64,000 nucleotides of DNA from Citricoccus sp. SGAir0253 (GCF_005877055.1 NZ_CP039424.1:558001-622000); one strand, 5' to 3'. Positions 17,482 through 26,693 are shown, counted from the stretch's first letter. The notes: generated by a model not told the origin, from the letters alone. Translations and numbers: made by a program.

Positions 17482-17616
17482 GCCCCGCCTCGTTCCCGAG
17501 GCGGCCGCCGGACCGCGGGCTCGCCCGGGGGACGGGCCCAGCCGTGGCCCCCGCGCCGCCTGCGTCCCGACCCGCGCCGCCGTGTCCTCACCGGTCGGAG
17601 TCCGAGGGGCCGGGGC

Positions 17617-18225
17617 TCAGCCGCGGCCGCCGCGGCCGGGGGCGGCCCAGCGGCCCAGCCCGCGGCGCCCGTCCCGGCTGGGCTCCCGCTCCGGGACGCC
17701 GTCGCCCCGCCCGCCGGGGCCGGCGTCGGGACCGCCGTCCCGCGTGGGGGAGGGGCCGGGCAGGGCGGTGGGCTCCTGGGCGGCCGTGACGTCCCGCGAG
17801 GGATCGTGGCCGTGGACGCCGGCGGGCCGGTCCGGGGACTCCTTGACGCACAGGACCGGCTGGTCGAGCTCCTGCAGCAGCGTGTCCGCCACCGAGCCCA
17901 TGAGCACTCGGCCGAACGTCCCGCGCCGGCGCAGGCCGATGACCACGAGCGAGGGCTGCACCTCCGTGGCCAGGTCCTTGAACTCGGTCACCGTGGAGCG
18001 GCCGCGGGCGTACTGGCGGAACTCGGCGCGCAACCCGGAGGCGTCCAGGACGCGCTGGAGCTCCACCTGCTCGTCCTCGGTGACCATGGCCTCGTGCCGG
18101 TGCTCGCCCCCGGGGCCGGCGTTGACCACGAGCAGGTCCTCGAGGGTGATCCGCGCCAGGCGGATGGCCTCCGCCAGGGCCGCCCTGGACTCCGGGCTGG
18201 CCGTGTACCCCACGAGGATCGTCAT
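17617..18225 (-). CDS. Universal stress protein
   Basis: This 202-residue protein starts with one complete USP domain: the first strand MTILVGYTASPESRAALAEA and the ATP-binding signature GLRRRGTFGRVLMGSVADTL (G-2x-G-9x-G-S type, about residues 97-116), ending in LDQPVLCVKE. About 75 Gly/Pro/Arg-rich, low-complexity residues follow. USPs respond to stress, hypoxia or nutrient limitation; ATP-binding members act as sensors. It lies 34 bp upstream of, and in the same direction as, the SDR gene on its right, so both may be co-transcribed. Confidence 0.88.
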   Translation of the reverse strand: MTILVGYTASPESRAALAEAIRLARITLEDLLVVNAGPGGEHRHEAMVTEDEQVELQRVLDASGLRAEFRQYARGRSTVTEFKDLATEVQPSLVVIGLRRRGTFGRVLMGSVADTLLQELDQPVLCVKESPDRPAGVHGHDPSRDVTAAQEPTALPGPSPTRDGGPDAGPGGRGDGVPEREPSRDGRRGLGRWAAPGRGGRG

Positions 18226-18259
18226 GCCGGCTCCCTGCTCCCTTCCGGTGGGGCGGGCG

Positions 18260-19111
18260 TCAGGCCCCCGCCCTGCGTGACTTGGGCTCGGTGCGGCTGA
18301 GCCGCTCGAGCACGGCGTCCGGGCTGAACCGGGCGGCCGTCATGAGGGAACGATACCGCCGGGACGGCACGCACACGCTGCGGCCCTCGGCGGCCGCCGT
18401 GAGGCCCTCGCGCACCACGTCGTCGGCGTCCATCCACGTCCAGCGGGGCCAGCGGGAGGTGTCGATGCCGGCGCGCTGGTGGAACTCGGTGCGCACCAGC
18501 CCCGGGCACAGCGCCGTGACGGTGACGCCCTCCGGCTTGTAGCGCGCGTTGGCCCAGCGGCTGAAGCTCACGGCCCAGGACTTGGCGGCGCCGTAGCTGC
18601 CGTCCGGGATGAGCCCGGCCACGGAGGCCACGTTGAGGATGCGCCCGCCGCGGCGGGCCAGGAAGGTCTGGATCGCCGCGTGCGAGAGCAGCATGGGCGC
18701 CTCCACGAGCAGCCGCAGCATCCGCCGCTCGTCCTCGGCCCCGCTCTCGTGGAACTCGGTGGGCAGACCGGCCCCGGCGTTGTTGACGAGCATGGTGACG
18801 GGCTGGTCCGGCGAGCGCAGCCGCGCCGCCACCACGTCCACGCCCTCCGGGGTCGCCAGGTCCGCCGTGAGGGTGTCCACGCTGACCCCGTACTGCGCCT
18901 CCAGGCCCTGGGCCTTGCCCACGAGCGCGATCGGGTCGCGGCCCGTGATGACCAGGTGGTGGCCCTGGCCCGCCAGCTGGCGCGCGAACTCGGCGCCGAG
19001 CCCGGAGGTGGCGCCGGTGATGAGGATGGTCTGGCCGGTCTCCCCGGGAGCCGGCACGTGCTGCACGTCCCATTCCTGCGGGACGTCGCGTTCGCCGAGT
19101 CGTTCTGCCAT
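18260..19111 (-). CDS. Short-chain dehydrogenase/reductase
   Basis: This 283-residue classical SDR has the Rossmann nucleotide-binding motif TGATSGLG near residues 30-37, NNAGAG around 115, the catalytic Ser in NVASVAG, and the YxxxK pair in SYGAAKSW around residue 170. This subfamily acts on ketones, fatty-acyl groups or steroids with NADP; the substrate is unknown. I start at MAERLGERD, since upstream residues resemble no SDR. No signal or membrane segment is visible. The universal stress protein gene follows in the same direction. Confidence 0.9.
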   Translation of the reverse strand: MAERLGERDVPQEWDVQHVPAPGETGQTILITGATSGLGAEFARQLAGQGHHLVITGRDPIALVGKAQGLEAQYGVSVDTLTADLATPEGVDVVAARLRSPDQPVTMLVNNAGAGLPTEFHESGAEDERRMLRLLVEAPMLLSHAAIQTFLARRGGRILNVASVAGLIPDGSYGAAKSWAVSFSRWANARYKPEGVTVTALCPGLVRTEFHQRAGIDTSRWPRWTWMDADDVVREGLTAAAEGRSVCVPSRRYRSLMTAARFSPDAVLERLSRTEPKSRRAGA

Positions 19112-19306
19112 GAGTTCCGCCTCCAAGCATGGTCCGAGCACCCGGGCCCACGGCGCCCGGGCGCTGGAGGTGCCCCCACTCTCCACAGCACATGCTAGGA
19201 GCCGGCGCCGCCCCGGCGGCGGCGCGGGACCGGCGTGGCAGGTCACGGTATGGACACTCTCGCGCCCCGGGGGACGGGGACCGCGGCGACCGCGTCCCCG
19301 GGCGGC

Positions 19307-20188
19307 TCAGCTCCCCGCCGCGCCGGTCTCCGGGGCGAGGTAGGCCAGGTGCGCGGCCATGGTCATCGCCGCCACCGAGCGGACCCGGCCGGTGACCTCG
19401 GGATACACCGTGGCGGCCAGTCGCTCGGCGAGTGCGCAGAACGCCGCCGGCTGCTCCCCGGACACCGCCGTGGCGGGGTCCCGGCCGGGCCCGCGGCGCA
19501 GGACCTCGAGGTCCGCGGGGCCCAGGGTGGCCACGAGCCCGCGCACCTGCTCCAGCCGGGCGTGCCGGTGCTCGCGGTACTGCCGGCCCACCTCCGCGAT
19601 CGAGGCGAGCGCCGGGCCGTGCGCGGGCAGCACGGTGGCGTCGCCGAGCGAGATGAGCAGCTCCAGCGAGCGCAGGTAGTCCGCCAGGGTGCCGTCCGGG
19701 TGGTCGATCATGGTCGTGCCCCGCCCCAGCACGGTGTCCCCGGTGAGCACCGAGCCGGCCGCGCCGTCGTCGGGCAGGGCGAAGGAGTAGGAGTCCGAGG
19801 TGTGCCCGGGGGTGTGCCAGGCGGTGACCACGACGCCGGCCGCCGGGATCCGCTCGCCCGGGGCCAGCGGCGCGGCGCCGCGGGACCAGGCGGGGGAGCC
19901 GCCGCGGACCGGCGCGCCGGTCCGGCCGGCGAACAGCTCCACGGCGCCCGTGTGGTCCTCGTGGTGGTGGGTGACCAGGATGAGCTCCACCCGCCGGCGG
20001 CCGGCGGCCTCGAGCACGGCGGCCAGGTGCTCCTCGGCGCCCTCGGCCGGCCCCGGGTCCACCACGACGACGGAGTCCGCGGCGGGGTCGCCCACGAGGT
20101 AGGTGTTCGTCCCCTCCAACGTCATCCCCGAGGGGTTGCGGGCCAGGACGGCGGCGGTCAGGTGGGTGTCCGGGGCGGGAGAGGCCAT
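19307..20188 (-). CDS. Metallo-beta-lactamase-fold hydrolase
   Basis: This 293-residue enzyme has the dinuclear-metal motif HHHEDH (about residues 73-78), a downstream His in HTPGHTSDS, the bridging Asp in LTGDTVLG and a final His in LPAHGPA. The layout matches the RNase J/LACTB2-like subgroup, with a short helical C-terminal domain. LACTB2-like proteins are endoribonucleases or thioesterase-type hydrolases; the bacterial role is uncertain. The start MASPAPD lies only 12 bp from the divergent GST-like gene, so the two promoters must overlap. Confidence 0.88.
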   Translation of the reverse strand: MASPAPDTHLTAAVLARNPSGMTLEGTNTYLVGDPAADSVVVVDPGPAEGAEEHLAAVLEAAGRRRVELILVTHHHEDHTGAVELFAGRTGAPVRGGSPAWSRGAAPLAPGERIPAAGVVVTAWHTPGHTSDSYSFALPDDGAAGSVLTGDTVLGRGTTMIDHPDGTLADYLRSLELLISLGDATVLPAHGPALASIAEVGRQYREHRHARLEQVRGLVATLGPADLEVLRRGPGRDPATAVSGEQPAAFCALAERLAATVYPEVTGRVRSVAAMTMAAHLAYLAPETGAAGS

Positions 20189-20199
20189 AGGCTCAGTGT

Positions 20200-21372
20200 A
20201 TGGACCAGTCACAGGACCGCCAGCGCGCGACGGACGACCAGCCGGGCACGGACCGCGAACAGGGGCAGGGGCAGGAGGCCCGCCAGGGCAGCTACGTGCT
20301 CGCCGGCCAGGAGTTCACGCGGGACACGAACTACATCCAGGACCGGATCGTCGCGGACCCCGCGGCGATGACCGCCGCCGAGCGGGTGGGGACGGACAAG
20401 GTGGGCCACGTCCACGGCGGGCTCACCGAGGACGCCCAGGCGTGGCCGGTGGAGGCCGGGCGCTACCGCCTCGTGGCCGCGCGGGCGTGCCCGTGGGCCA
20501 ACCGGACGATCATCGTCCGCCGGCTGCTGGGCCTGGAGGACGCGATCTCGCTCGGCATGCCCGGGCCCACCCACGACGAGCGGTCCTGGACCTTCGACCT
20601 GGACCCGGACGGCCGGGACCCGGTGCTGGGCACCGAGCGGCTGCAGGAGAACTACTTCAGGCGCTTCCCGGACTACCCGCGCGGGATCACCGTGCCGGCC
20701 ATCGTGGACGTCCCGACGGGGGCGGTGGTGACCAACGACTACCCGCAGATCACCCTCGACTTCTCCACCCAGTGGTCGGCGTACCACCGCGACGGCGCGC
20801 CGGACCTGCTGCCGGAGGAGACGCTGGACGAGATGCACGAGGTCATCACCCGGGTCTTCACGGAGGTCAACAACGGCGTGTACCGGTGCGGCTTCGCCGG
20901 CTCCCAGGAGGCGTACGACGCCGCCTACGACCGGCTGTGGACGGCGATGGACTGGCTCGAGGAGCGGCTGGCCACGCGGCGGTACCTGATGGGGGACACC
21001 ATCACGGAGGCCGACGTCCGCCTGTTCACCACGCTGGCCCGCTTCGACCCCGTCTACCACGGGCACTTCAAGTGCAACCGGACCAAGCTCGACCAGATGC
21101 CGGCCCTGTGGGCCTACGCACGGGACTTGTTCCAGACGCCCGGCTTCGGTGACACCACGGACTTCGTCCAGATCAAGCGCCACTACTACGAGGTGCACCG
21201 GGACATCAACCCCACGGGCATCGTGCCGAAGGGCCCGGACCTGTCCGGCTGGCTCACCCCGCACCACCGCGAGGAGCTCGGCGGGTCCCCGTTCGGGGAC
21301 GGCACCGCGCCCGGGCCCGTGCGCGAGTCCGAGCGCGTCGCCGCGGGCCACAACCCGCTCTACCCGGCCTGA
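20200..21372 (+). CDS. Xi-class glutathione-transferase-like hydroquinone reductase
   Basis: This 390-residue protein fits the glutathionyl-hydroquinone reductase (YqjG/ECM4) family. The catalytic Cys is in RACPWANR (Cys97), followed by the GST N-terminal fold (GITVPAIVD, then NDYPQIT) and the helical C-terminal domain with EADVRLFTTLARFDPVYHGHFKCN. The family reduces glutathionyl- or other thiol-quinone adducts. Actinobacteria generally use mycothiol, so the natural cofactor here may be mycothiol; that is an inference. The length is about 60 residues above the common 320-330, with extra low-complexity sequence at both ends. It is divergent from the metallo-beta-lactamase-fold gene. Confidence 0.88.
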   Translation: MDQSQDRQRATDDQPGTDREQGQGQEARQGSYVLAGQEFTRDTNYIQDRIVADPAAMTAAERVGTDKVGHVHGGLTEDAQAWPVEAGRYRLVAARACPWANRTIIVRRLLGLEDAISLGMPGPTHDERSWTFDLDPDGRDPVLGTERLQENYFRRFPDYPRGITVPAIVDVPTGAVVTNDYPQITLDFSTQWSAYHRDGAPDLLPEETLDEMHEVITRVFTEVNNGVYRCGFAGSQEAYDAAYDRLWTAMDWLEERLATRRYLMGDTITEADVRLFTTLARFDPVYHGHFKCNRTKLDQMPALWAYARDLFQTPGFGDTTDFVQIKRHYYEVHRDINPTGIVPKGPDLSGWLTPHHREELGGSPFGDGTAPGPVRESERVAAGHNPLYPA

Positions 21373-21471
21373 CGCCCCGGGAGGCGGGGCGGTGCCCCCG
21401 CCCGGCGCGGCCGGGGGCCCACCGTGCCCCGGCCGGGGGGCCGACCGCGGGGCCGACCGCGGGGCCGGCGC

Positions 21472-22173
21472 TCAGGCGTCGGGGGAGCCGGGGCCGGACC
21501 ACAGGGCGGCGGAGCGCCCGAGGTGGTCCAGGACCGTGGTGCGCACGGAGTGCAGGTGCGCCCGCATGGCCCGCTCGGCCGCGGCCCCGTCGCCGGCCGC
21601 CACGGCCTCCACGATGGCCTCGTGCTCGGCCAGCTCCCCCGGGTGGGCCATCTGGACCTGCAGGCCGGGCAGGACGTGGTGGGCCCGGGCCATGTCGTCG
21701 AGCACGCGCTCGAGGGCGGCCACGAGCCGGGTGCTGCGGGAGGCCGCGGCCAGGGCCAGGTGCACGTCCCGGGCCGCGCCCATCGCGGCCAGCGGGTCCC
21801 CGCCGGTGAGCTCGCGCTGCCGGTCCACGGCGCCGCGCAGGGACGAGACCGTGGGGCTGGTGGCGTGCCGGGCCGCCTCCGCGGCGGCGTGCGGCTCGAG
21901 CAGCATCCGCAGGTCCAGGACCTCGCCGAGGTCCTGGGGGGACATGGTCCGCACGAGGTAGCCCTTCTTGGGCAGGACCGTCACGAGGCCCTCCGCGGCC
22001 AGGATGTGCAGCGCCTCGCGCACGGGGGTCTTGGACACGCCGAAGCGCTCGGCCAGCCGGGCCTCGGCGAGCACCTCGCCCGGGGCGAGGCGGCCGGTGA
22101 GGACCATCCGCCGCATCTCGGCGAGCAGGCGGGGCCCCTTGGGCGGTGCCGGGTGGTGGGCCTCGTCGGTCAT
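21472..22173 (-). CDS. GntR-family (FCD) regulator of the 2-hydroxyacid locus
   Basis: This 233-residue protein has an N-terminal winged helix (LAEMRRMVLTGRLAPGEVLAE, then LAERFGVSKTPVREALHILAAEGLV, about residues 15-62) and an all-helical FCD effector domain with metal/ligand residues (DLRMLLEPHAA, HLALAAAS, EHEAIVEAVAAGD). FCD regulators bind organic acids such as lactate and release DNA. It is divergent from an MFS gene and the lactate-oxidase-type gene. The palindrome at 22185-22201, only 12 bp from its start, is the likely operator and would allow autoregulation. Confidence 0.9.
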   Translation of the reverse strand: MTDEAHHPAPPKGPRLLAEMRRMVLTGRLAPGEVLAEARLAERFGVSKTPVREALHILAAEGLVTVLPKKGYLVRTMSPQDLGEVLDLRMLLEPHAAAEAARHATSPTVSSLRGAVDRQRELTGGDPLAAMGAARDVHLALAAASRSTRLVAALERVLDDMARAHHVLPGLQVQMAHPGELAEHEAIVEAVAAGDGAAAERAMRAHLHSVRTTVLDHLGRSAALWSGPGSPDA

Positions 22174-22184
22174 GGGCGGGAAGG

Positions 22185-22201
22185 CTAGCACAGCGTGCTA
22201 G
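22185..22201. promoter_or_regulatory. Candidate GntR operator
   Basis: CTAGCAC and GTGCTAG are exact inverse copies around AGC, a 17-bp palindrome in the 39-bp gap between the divergent GntR and MFS genes. The size and single central location fit FadR-subfamily operators. Binding here would block both promoters. Confidence 0.65.
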
Positions 22202-22212
22202 AAATATATTTC

Positions 22213-23520
22213 ATGGATTCCCTGACCCTCCGGGCGCCCTCGCCACGCATGGCGCCCGGGGCCCGCCGTGCCCTGTTCGCCGCCGTCACCGGCACGCTGA
22301 TCGAGTGGTACGACTACGCGCTCTACGGGGCCGCGGCCGGGCTGGTCATCGCCCCCCTGTTCTTCCAGGGCGCGACGGCGGGGGCCACCCTGGCGGCCTT
22401 CGCCACCTTCGCCGTGGGGTTCGTCGCCCGCCCGCTGGGCGGGGTGGCCGTCGGCCACCTGGGGGACCGCTACGGCCGCCGGCCGGCACTGCTGCTGACC
22501 ATCGTGGTCATGGGCGTGGCCACGGTGGGGATCGGCCTGCTGCCCACCGCCGCGGCCGTCGGCGTGCTCGCCCCCGTGCTGCTGGTGCTGCTGCGCCTGC
22601 TCCAGGGCATGGGCGCCGGTGCCGAGCTGGCCGGGGCCACCACGCTCGTGGCCGAGTTCGCCCCGCCCCACCGCCGGGGGCTGCTCACCTCGCTCGTGCT
22701 GGCCACGCCGCCGGCCGGGATCGCCCTGGCCACGGGCGCGTTCCTGTGGGCCTCCACGGCCGGGGACGAGGCCCTGCTGGACTGGGCCTGGCGGCTGCCC
22801 TTCCTCGCCTCCGCCGTGCTGTTCGCCCTCGCCGTGTTCATCCGCCGCCGGCTCGAGGAGACCCCGGAGTACGTCCAGGCCCAGGACCGGGCCGCCCGGG
22901 ACGGCGAGCGGGACCGGGTGCCGGTGGTCGAGCTCTTCCGCCGGCACCGCCGCGCCGTGCTGCTGGGCTTCCTCGGCGTCACCGGCCACAATGCCCTGAA
23001 CTACACGATGGCGGTGTACGCCCTGTCCCTCATGACCTCCCCGGCGGTGGGCCTGGACCGGGGCGCGGCGCTGGCCGCCGTGACCCTCGGCTCCCTCGCC
23101 GGCGTGGTCGCCACGCCGCTCGGCGGGCTGGCCGCGGACCGCTTCGGCGCGCGCACCGTGCTCGCCGCCGGCTCGGCGCTCGGCGCCCTGTACGTCTTCC
23201 CGCTGCTCGGGGCCCTGTCCAGCGGGGACGCGGTCCTCGCCACGGCGGCGATCGCCCTGGGCTACGCGGCCGTCATCTCCTGCACCTCCGGCGCCCAGGG
23301 CGCCTACCTCGCCGGGCTGTTCCCGCCCCGCGAGCGCTTCAGCGGCATCGCCGTGGCGCGCGAGGCCAACGGCGCGCTCGTGGCCGGCACCACCCCGCTC
23401 GTGGTCGCCTGGCTCGTCACCTCCGGCGGTGGGCTCTGGGCGGGCGGGCTGTTCGTGGCCGGGTGCTGCCTGCTCTCCGCCGCCGCCGTGGCGCTCGCGC
23501 CGCACGCCGAGCGGCACTGA
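22213..23520 (+). CDS. MFS (MHS-type) organic acid symporter
   Basis: This 435-residue transporter has 12 helices and the metabolite:H+ symporter signature after helix 1 (LIEWYDYALYGAAAGLVI). Motif A is present as GHLGDRYGRRPAL (about residues 80-92) and again in the second half as AADRFGARTVL. MHS transporters import compounds such as lactate, citrate, ketoglutarate or proline. Its position just ahead of an FMN-dependent 2-hydroxyacid oxidoreductase gene suggests uptake of lactate or a related 2-hydroxyacid. I prefer ATG 22213; GTG 22195 would put the start inside the operator palindrome. No ribosome-binding site is evident, so a leaderless message is possible. Confidence 0.86.
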   Translation: MDSLTLRAPSPRMAPGARRALFAAVTGTLIEWYDYALYGAAAGLVIAPLFFQGATAGATLAAFATFAVGFVARPLGGVAVGHLGDRYGRRPALLLTIVVMGVATVGIGLLPTAAAVGVLAPVLLVLLRLLQGMGAGAELAGATTLVAEFAPPHRRGLLTSLVLATPPAGIALATGAFLWASTAGDEALLDWAWRLPFLASAVLFALAVFIRRRLEETPEYVQAQDRAARDGERDRVPVVELFRRHRRAVLLGFLGVTGHNALNYTMAVYALSLMTSPAVGLDRGAALAAVTLGSLAGVVATPLGGLAADRFGARTVLAAGSALGALYVFPLLGALSSGDAVLATAAIALGYAAVISCTSGAQGAYLAGLFPPRERFSGIAVAREANGALVAGTTPLVVAWLVTSGGGLWAGGLFVAGCCLLSAAAVALAPHAERH

Positions 23521-23543
23521 CCTCCTCCCGAAAGGACCACCCC

Positions 23544-24770
23544 ATGGCCGGACTGAAGCGCCGACTGCCCCAGCCCTCCGAGCTGCTGCCGCTGATGAGG
23601 TTCACCGCACCGGGCCTGGGCCGCCGGTCCCACCGGCTGCGCCAGGCGGCGGACATCGCCGACCTGCGCTCGATCGCCCGGCGCCGGACGCCGCGGCCCG
23701 CGTTCGACTACGTGGACGGGGCGGCGGGGGCCGAGCTGACCGCCCGGCGCACGCGCGAGGCGTTCGAGTCCACGGAGCTGCTGCCCCGGATCCTGCACGG
23801 GACGGCCGAGGCGGACCTGTCCACCACGATCGCCGGCGGCCCCTCCGCCCTGCCCTTCGGCATCGCCCCCACCGGCTTCACCCGGTTCATGCACGCCGAG
23901 GGCGAGGACGCCGGCTCCGCCGCCGCGGCCGCCGCGGGCATCCCCTTCACGCTGTCCACCATGGGCACCCGCTCGGTGGAGCAGGTGGCCGCGAACGCCC
24001 CGGCCGGGCGGCGCTGGTTCCAGCTCTACCTGTGGCGGGACCGCGAGGCCTCGCGCCGGCTGCTCGAGCGCGCGTGGGCCAGCGGCTACGACACCCTGCT
24101 GGTCACGGTGGACACCCCCGTGGCCGGCCAGCGGCTGCGGGACGTGCGCAACGGGATGACGATCCCCCCGCGCCTGTCGGCGCGCACCGTGCTGGACGCC
24201 TCGTACCGTCCCGAGTGGTGGTTCAACCTCCTGAGCACCGACCCGCTGACGTTCGCCTCGCTGAGCGACACGACGCACGACCTGCCGACGCTGATCAACT
24301 CGATGTTCGATCCCACCCTCTCCGTGGCGGACCTGGAGTGGGCCCGGCGGAGCTGGCCCGGACGGCTCTTCGTCAAGGGCGTGCTGACCGCCGAGGACAC
24401 CCGCCGCGCGCTGGACGCGGGGGCCGACGGGCTGGTGGTCTCGAACCACGGCGGGCGCCAGCTGGACCGGGCGCCGGTGTCCCTGAAGGCGCTGCCGGAG
24501 GTGCGCGCGGAGGCCGGCGGGGACGTGGAGGTCATCCTGGACTCGGGCATCCTCTCCGGGGCGGACATCGTCTCCGCGCTCGCCCTGGGCGCGGACTTCA
24601 CGCTCATCGGGCGGGCCTACCTCTACGGGCTGATGGCCGGGGGCCGCGAGGGCGTGGACCGGGCGATCGAGCTGCTGGCCACCGAGGTGCGCACCGCGAT
24701 GCAGCTCATGGGCTGCGCCACGATCGCCGACCTCAAGGCCTCCGGGCAGGTCCGCGCGCCCTGGCTGTGA
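23544..24770 (+). CDS. lldD: FMN-dependent L-lactate dehydrogenase / 2-hydroxyacid oxidase
   Basis: This 408-residue enzyme belongs to the alpha-hydroxyacid oxidoreductases. It shows FDYVDGAAGAE and the FMN-binding APTGFTRFMH early, QLYLWRDRE, TVDTPVAGQRLRDVRNGM, LFVKGV with the FMN Lys, and the catalytic signature SNHGGRQLD with the proton-abstracting His near residue 302, then DSGI and GADFTLIGRAYLYG. Family members oxidise L-lactate to pyruvate with FMN, passing electrons to quinone or oxygen. It follows the MHS transporter by 23 bp with AAAGGA upstream, forming a two-gene uptake and oxidation operon under the adjacent GntR regulator. Mandelate or glycolate specificity cannot be excluded. 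Confidence 0.9.
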   Translation: MAGLKRRLPQPSELLPLMRFTAPGLGRRSHRLRQAADIADLRSIARRRTPRPAFDYVDGAAGAELTARRTREAFESTELLPRILHGTAEADLSTTIAGGPSALPFGIAPTGFTRFMHAEGEDAGSAAAAAAGIPFTLSTMGTRSVEQVAANAPAGRRWFQLYLWRDREASRRLLERAWASGYDTLLVTVDTPVAGQRLRDVRNGMTIPPRLSARTVLDASYRPEWWFNLLSTDPLTFASLSDTTHDLPTLINSMFDPTLSVADLEWARRSWPGRLFVKGVLTAEDTRRALDAGADGLVVSNHGGRQLDRAPVSLKALPEVRAEAGGDVEVILDSGILSGADIVSALALGADFTLIGRAYLYGLMAGGREGVDRAIELLATEVRTAMQLMGCATIADLKASGQVRAPWL

Positions 24771-24828
24771 CGCACCCGTCAGCGGCCCGGCACTGGAGGC
24801 CGCCGGGGGAACCGGCCAGACTGGGGCC

Positions 24829-25593
24829 ATGAGCGACGCCCCCGCCACCCCGGACCGCGCCGGGACGGGCGCACCCGGCCACCCGGGACGCCACGAGCCC
24901 CACGGGGGCGGCGAGTCCCTGGCCCAGCGCCTGAACTGGCTGCGCGCCGGGGTGCTCGGCGCCAACGACGGCATCGTCTCGGTGGCGGCCACGGTGGTGG
25001 GCGTGGCCGCGGCCACCACGGCGGACGCCCCCGTGCTCATCGCCGGCGTGGCCGCCGTGGTCGGCGGGGCCATCTCCATGGCCGTGGGCGAGTACGTCTC
25101 GGTCTCCTCGTCCTCCGACAGTCAGACGGCCCTGATCCACAAGGAGCGCCGGGAGCTCGCCGAGGACCCCGCCGGCGAGCTCGAGGAACTCGTGGAGATC
25201 TACCGCCAGCAGGGCCTGTCGGAGCCGACCGCGCGGCGCGTGGCGGAGGAGTTCACCGCGCAGGACCCCATCCGGGCACACCTGCGCGCCGAGCTGAACC
25301 TCTCCGAGGACGAGGTGCTCAGCCCGTGGCGTGCCGCCGGCGCCTCGTTCCTGGCCTTCCTGGTCGGCGCCCTGCTGCCGTTCCTGACCATCGTGCTCGC
25401 CCCGGTGGACACGCGCATCCCGCTGACCTTCGCGGTGACCGTCCTCGCCCTCGCACTGACCGGGGCGGCCGGCGCGTGGCTCGGCGGCGCGCGCCCGCTG
25501 CCGGCCACGCTGCGCGTGGTGGCCGGCGGGGCGGTGGCGCTCGCGGTCACCTTCGCCATCGGCGCCCTCCTCGGCACCACCGGGGTCGTCTGA
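24829..25593 (+). CDS. VIT/CCC1-family iron or manganese transporter
   Basis: This 254-residue protein has the VIT1/CCC1 layout: a His/Gly-rich N-terminus (GHPGRHEPHGGGES), helix 1 with NWLRAGVLGANDGIVSVAATVVGV, helix 2 with GGAISMAVGEYVSVSSSSD (both highly conserved in the family), a cytoplasmic metal-binding helical domain rich in Glu (residues about 100-165), and three C-terminal helices. The family exports Fe2+ or Mn2+ from the cytosol or into compartments. The ATG is preceded by CAGACTGGGGCC, the pattern of several leaderless starts in this window. It is a single-gene unit. Confidence 0.9.
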   Translation: MSDAPATPDRAGTGAPGHPGRHEPHGGGESLAQRLNWLRAGVLGANDGIVSVAATVVGVAAATTADAPVLIAGVAAVVGGAISMAVGEYVSVSSSSDSQTALIHKERRELAEDPAGELEELVEIYRQQGLSEPTARRVAEEFTAQDPIRAHLRAELNLSEDEVLSPWRAAGASFLAFLVGALLPFLTIVLAPVDTRIPLTFAVTVLALALTGAAGAWLGGARPLPATLRVVAGGAVALAVTFAIGALLGTTGVV

Positions 25594-25649
25594 CCCCCCT
25601 GTCCCTGACCCGTTCCCCTCCCGTTCCCCCGACCCTGAAGGAGCCCCCC

Positions 25650-26693
25650 ATGCGTGCCGTCGTCTTCGAGGACTACCAGTCGTTCCCCACGCTGAAGGAC
25701 GTCGAGCGGCCGGTCCCCGGCCCCGGCGAGGTCCTGCTCAAGGTGGCCGGCGCCGGGGCCTGCCACTCCGACGTCGCGATCTTCCGGGACTTCACCGCCG
25801 GCGCCCCCGGCGCCCAGAAGCCGCCGTTCATCCTCGGCCACGAGAACTCCGGCTGGATCGAGGAGCTCGGGCCGGGCGTGGAGGGGCTCACCGTGGGGGA
25901 CGCCTTCCTGGTGTACGGCCCGATCGGCTGCCAGCACTGCCGCGCCTGCTCGCGCGGCCAGGACACCTACTGCGAGAACGCGGCCACGCAGCCCTACGCG
26001 GGCATCGGGCTGGGGCGCGACGGCGGTATGGCCGAGTACCTGCGCGTGCCGGCCCGGAACCTGGTCCCCCTGGGCGACGCCGACCCCGTCGCCGCGGCCT
26101 CCCTCGCCGACGCGGGCCTGACCCCGTACCACGCGATCAAGCTCGCGCTGCCCCACCTGGCGGGCGGCGGCAGGTACGCCCTCGTAATCGGCCTGGGCGG
26201 CCTGGGGCTGCTCGGGGTGCAGATCCTGCGGGCGCTCACCGGCGCCACCGTCATCGCCACGGACCTGAAGGAGGAGGCGATGGCCGAGGCCGAGCGGCTC
26301 GGGGCCGTCACCGTCCCCGGCGGCGAGGGCCAGGTCGAGCGGATCCGCGAGGTCACCGGGGGCCGCGGCGTGGATGCCGCGTTCGACTTCGTGGGGGCCG
26401 GGCCGACCATCCGGACGGCCATGGCCGCCACGGCCCGCCAGGGACGCTGCACGGTCGTCGGGATCGCCGGACACCCTTACGAGTGGTCCTTCTTCACCGC
26501 CCCCTACGAGGCGGAGCTCACGAGCACCTACTGGGGCACCATCGAGGAGCTGTACGAGCTCGTGGACATGTTCCGCGCCGGACAGGTGACCCCGCAGTAC
26601 ACGACCTACCCCATGGACCGGGCGCTCGAGGCCTACCGGGCCCTCGTGGCCGGAGAGGTGTCCGGGCGCGCCGTGGTGGTGCCCCACGCCTGA
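25650..26693 (+). CDS. Zinc-dependent alcohol dehydrogenase (NAD(P)-dependent)
   Basis: This 347-residue medium-chain dehydrogenase has the catalytic zinc ligands in GACHSDV (Cys about 37) and GHENSG (His), the structural zinc site GCQHCRACSRGQDTYC with four cysteines, and the coenzyme motif GLGGLGLLGVQ. The Asp in IATDLKEE at the end of the second strand points to NAD preference. Similar proteins act on primary alcohols or aldehydes. The ATG has AAGGAG 6-11 bp upstream. It lies 57 bp after the VIT gene. The large palindrome beyond its stop probably ends its transcript as well as serving the next operon. Confidence 0.92.
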   Translation: MRAVVFEDYQSFPTLKDVERPVPGPGEVLLKVAGAGACHSDVAIFRDFTAGAPGAQKPPFILGHENSGWIEELGPGVEGLTVGDAFLVYGPIGCQHCRACSRGQDTYCENAATQPYAGIGLGRDGGMAEYLRVPARNLVPLGDADPVAAASLADAGLTPYHAIKLALPHLAGGGRYALVIGLGGLGLLGVQILRALTGATVIATDLKEEAMAEAERLGAVTVPGGEGQVERIREVTGGRGVDAAFDFVGAGPTIRTAMAATARQGRCTVVGIAGHPYEWSFFTAPYEAELTSTYWGTIEELYELVDMFRAGQVTPQYTTYPMDRALEAYRALVAGEVSGRAVVVPHA

